Assembly (NCBI RefSeq): GCF_050278625.1
Contig: NZ_JBNNTI010000021.1
Span: forward strand, 1-64,000
Source: Viridibacillus sp050278625
Lineage (GTDB): Bacteria > Bacillota > Bacilli > Bacillales_A > Planococcaceae
Direction: 5' to 3'
DNA: 64,000 bases
Part shown: positions 62,151-64,000 of the stretch, piece after piece
Layout of the letters: the number at the start of each line of letters is the position of its first letter
Numbering within the stretch: position 1 is the first letter of the stretch
The notes under the pieces: generated by a model
Told to the model about the DNA's origin: nothing
Databases searched by the model: none
Seen by the model: only the letters and a program-made list of their open reading frames with translations
Made by a program: the position numbers and the translations under genes

Positions 62151-62178
62151 TAATACATAACAGGTATAGTATGTATTA
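62151..62178. promoter_or_regulatory. candidate operator between XRE-cupin regulator and exporter
   Basis: The dyad TAATACAT-(12)-ATGTATTA overlaps a TATAGT box (62165-62170) expected to be the -10 of the exporter gene, a position suited to repression. Confidence 0.5.
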
Positions 62179-62206
62179 CCGTATTAAAGAAAAAAAGAGG
62201 TGATAA

Positions 62207-63175
62207 ATGATGAGAGCAGTATTAGTTGGGATATTATCTTCCCTATTTTTTTCAGCTACTTTTATAATAAATAGAGCGATGAATCTTGATGGAACAAGTT
62301 GGGCATGGACAGCTTCTTTACGTTTTATTTTGGCAATTCCATTCCTTCTTCTTATCGTGGCATTCCGAAAAAATTTAGGACAATTAATTCGTGAAATGGC
62401 GAAGAATCCTTTTCAATGGTTATTATGGGGAACACTTGGTGGCGTAGGTTTTTATTCATTATTAAGTTTCGCGGCAGTTTATGGCCCGTCATGGTTAACA
62501 TCAGGTACTTGGCAAGTAACCATTTTAGCTGGCGCTTTACTTTCTCCATTATTCTTTGTAACGGTGTCATCTGAGGATGGAGATAAAAGAGTTCGACAAG
62601 CGATACCTTTTAAGAGCTTACGAGTGTCTGTTATCATTCTATTTGGTGTAATTTTAATGCAAGTAAATCAGGCAGGACATATAAGTGTCAAAGAGTTTAT
62701 ATTAGGTTTTATACCAGTTGTTATTGCTGCCTTTTTATATCCATTAAGTAACCGTAAAATGATGGAGATGTGTCAAGGGAGAATCGATACTTTCCAACGT
62801 ACATTAGGAATGGCGATTAGTAGTTTACCAGTTGCAATTATTTTTGGTATTTATGGAACGGTTACAGTTGGATTACCGACAGGTTCACAATTTGGTCAGG
62901 CATTACTACTGGCTCTATCATCCGGTGTAATTGCGAGTCTTCTCTTCTTTTTAGCAACGGATATGGCAAAAAACAATATGGGTTTACTTGCAGCTGTTGA
63001 ATCTACGCAAGCTGGTGCCATGATCTTTACTGTTATTGGTGAAGTTATATTGTTAAATGGAATATTCCCTAAAGGTCTATCATTGTTTGGTATGATTCTT
63101 GTTATAACCGGAATGGTTGTAAATAGCCTGGTCAATGGTAAGCAAAGAAGTATTAGTAAAAGAAAATTGGGATAG
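62207..63175 (+). CDS. DMT-superfamily exporter, EmrE-like multidrug family
   Basis: 322 aa with ten predicted membrane helices in two EamA-like halves: FFSATFIINRAMNLDGTSWAWTASLRF, LWGTLGGVGFYSLLSFAAVYGPSWLTSGTWQ, and GLLAAVESTQAGAMIFTVIGE in the second half. It belongs to the putative multidrug resistance efflux group of DMT proteins; the substrate is unknown. Translation can start at either of two adjacent ATGs after AGAGGTGA. Divergent from the XRE-cupin regulator. Confidence 0.85.
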   Translation: MMRAVLVGILSSLFFSATFIINRAMNLDGTSWAWTASLRFILAIPFLLLIVAFRKNLGQLIREMAKNPFQWLLWGTLGGVGFYSLLSFAAVYGPSWLTSGTWQVTILAGALLSPLFFVTVSSEDGDKRVRQAIPFKSLRVSVIILFGVILMQVNQAGHISVKEFILGFIPVVIAAFLYPLSNRKMMEMCQGRIDTFQRTLGMAISSLPVAIIFGIYGTVTVGLPTGSQFGQALLLALSSGVIASLLFFLATDMAKNNMGLLAAVESTQAGAMIFTVIGEVILLNGIFPKGLSLFGMILVITGMVVNSLVNGKQRSISKRKLG

Positions 63176-63619
63176 GTAAATGTAAACTCCCCCTCCTTTA
63201 ATCATTCATTCTATCAATTTTGAGATGATAGACTCAAATATTAAAAGCGCTAGTTGGATAGACTAAATTGAAACAAATAAGGCTAGTACTAAAGACTAAA
63301 GCGATCAACTTTTTTAAGATTGGTTGCTTTCTTCATGTTCCCCTTTCGATATTTTCTCATCAATGAGTTTACTCCTTAAATGAAAATGCATATATTAAAT
63401 TGAAAAACATCAATTATATAGTTTCCATTTAGGTATTAAATATTTTTATTATTGTACAAAAGTAAACAACAAAATACGGAACTATCTCACTTTCAAGCGC
63501 GTCCTAGTAAATACAGACTTTATGCAAAGATATCTTTGCTTTTTTTTATCTAATTGCTTTACAATAGTAGAATAGTAAGACTTTTATATTTTTAGAGAAT
63601 ATATGGAAGGAGGAAGGTT
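63176..63619. other. intergenic, no confident gene
   Basis: Contains an imperfect hairpin (AAAGCGATCAAC...GGTTGCTTT, about 63298-63330) that may end the exporter transcript, and the upstream region of the glucosaminidase gene with AAGGAGG at about 63607. Confidence 0.4.
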
Positions 63620-63646
63620 TTGCAAATTTGCAATACCATCAAATGA
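63620..63646 (+). CDS. possible 8-codon leader before the glucosaminidase
   Basis: GGAGGAAGG is well placed for a TTG at 63620 that would encode MQICNTIK and stop at a TGA touching the ATG of the next gene in the same frame. The main ATG has no site of its own, so coupled translation, or an original longer frame with a nonsense codon, is possible. Confidence 0.35.
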   Translation: MQICNTIK

Positions 63647-64000
63647 ATGAAACTACTACCAAAATTACTAATAGGTATGATTATAGTTCTCGCCTTTATC
63701 GGTATATCTATTTATGTTTTAGTGCAACAATTTGAAAATTCACGAAACCATGCTGACACTTCTAAGCAAGAATACGTTGAAGAAAGTAAAAGTGTCGAAG
63801 AGTTCATTGGTTCCATTTCAGAAACAGCGCGTACACTTGCTGCAGAAAATGATCTATACGCTTCTGTTATGATTGCTCAAGCAACTCTTGAGAGTGAATA
63901 TGGTCAAAGCGGCCTCGGTTCTTCACCAAATAATAATTTATTTGGCATGAAGGGAAAGTATAAAAACGACTCAGTGAAACTTGAAACGTCTGAAGATGAT
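63647..64000 (+). CDS. membrane-anchored N-acetylglucosaminidase-family protein (partial, cut by right edge)
   Basis: 118 codons visible. An N-terminal membrane helix (about residues 5-27) is followed by a helical linker and a glucosaminidase (PF01832, FlgJ/LytG-like) domain start: FIGSISETARTLAAENDLYASVMIAQATLESEYGQSGLGSSPNNNLFGMKGKYK, with the catalytic-type Glu in ATLESEYG. It would hydrolyse peptidoglycan glycan strands at the cell surface. An in-frame TGA lies directly before the ATG; the leader is described separately. Confidence 0.88.
   Translation, partial: MKLLPKLLIGMIIVLAFIGISIYVLVQQFENSRNHADTSKQEYVEESKSVEEFIGSISETARTLAAENDLYASVMIAQATLESEYGQSGLGSSPNNNLFGMKGKYKNDSVKLETSEDD

Overview
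The window looks like a low-GC Bacillales chromosome, most likely Lysinibacillus or a close relative. This is inferred from AT-rich codon use, TTG/GTG starts behind strong AGGAGG-type ribosome binding sites, Bacillus-type families (YwbE, YojN/YojO, ComGC/GD, a YcbLMNO-like set), an ETX/MTX2 toxin gene and a GC-rich interspersed repeat. It is an accessory-rich region with much decay, not a housekeeping block.

Layout. 1-1.8 kb: broken comGC/comGD remnants fused to an IS256-type transposase fragment, two small secreted or membrane proteins and a histidine-kinase remnant. 2-8 kb: an XRE-DUF1232 regulator, a rodA-like SEDS gene preceded by what reads as an M-box (ykoK) Mg2+ riboswitch, ywbE, a DUF3784 protein, and a divergent DHFR-like reductase/WYL regulator pair. 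8-11.7 kb: a repeat cluster and a secreted M60 metallopeptidase with a C-terminal chitin-binding module. 11.7-17 kb: a two-component system with an ABC exporter and a DUF4097 protein. 17-21.5 kb: an IS3-family remnant, an aldo/keto reductase with an IclR regulator, and small membrane proteins. 21.9-25 kb: the yojN/yojO (MoxR ATPase/VWA) pair. 25-29.5 kb: a TagO-like membrane protein lacking its catalytic motifs, an acetyltransferase with a leader peptide, a 31-aa membrane peptide, an internally deleted IS3 element and a secreted repeat protein. 29.9-33.1 kb: a VOC protein, an ETX/MTX2 pore-forming toxin, an IS4 remnant and an Rgg-like regulator. 33.4-45 kb: recQ, an NlpC/P60 hydrolase, a deoxyribosyltransferase, a DinB-like protein, an MFS pump with a divergent MarR regulator, an isochorismatase/Lrp pair and small proteins. 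45-50.5 kb: a cysteine-rich duplicated protein between two repeat copies, a chemoreceptor and a DUF2339 protein. 50.9-53.2 kb: a decayed transporter/acyl-CoA ligase/TetR cluster. 53.3-53.7 kb: four tRNAs. 54-59 kb: a rocB remnant, a four-repeat secreted protein, remnants of a contractile-tail phage and a stalk-domain pseudogene. 59.2-64 kb: a MazG-like gene with an ATT start behind a (TTAG)19 microsatellite, a lipoprotein, a DUF3298 protein, an XRE-cupin/EmrE-like exporter pair and a glucosaminidase cut by the right edge.

Themes. Several regulator/target pairs are divergent (WYL/reductase, MarR/MFS, Lrp/isochorismatase, XRE-cupin/exporter). Secreted factors that could matter in an invertebrate host (M60 peptidase, ETX/MTX2 toxin, NlpC/P60) are scattered among IS debris. 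The observations most worth checking are the M-box before a cell-wall SEDS gene, the (TTAG)19 tract upstream of the ATT-start gene, the TagO paralogue without catalytic motifs, and the GC-rich repeat whose core is inverted within otherwise constant flanks.
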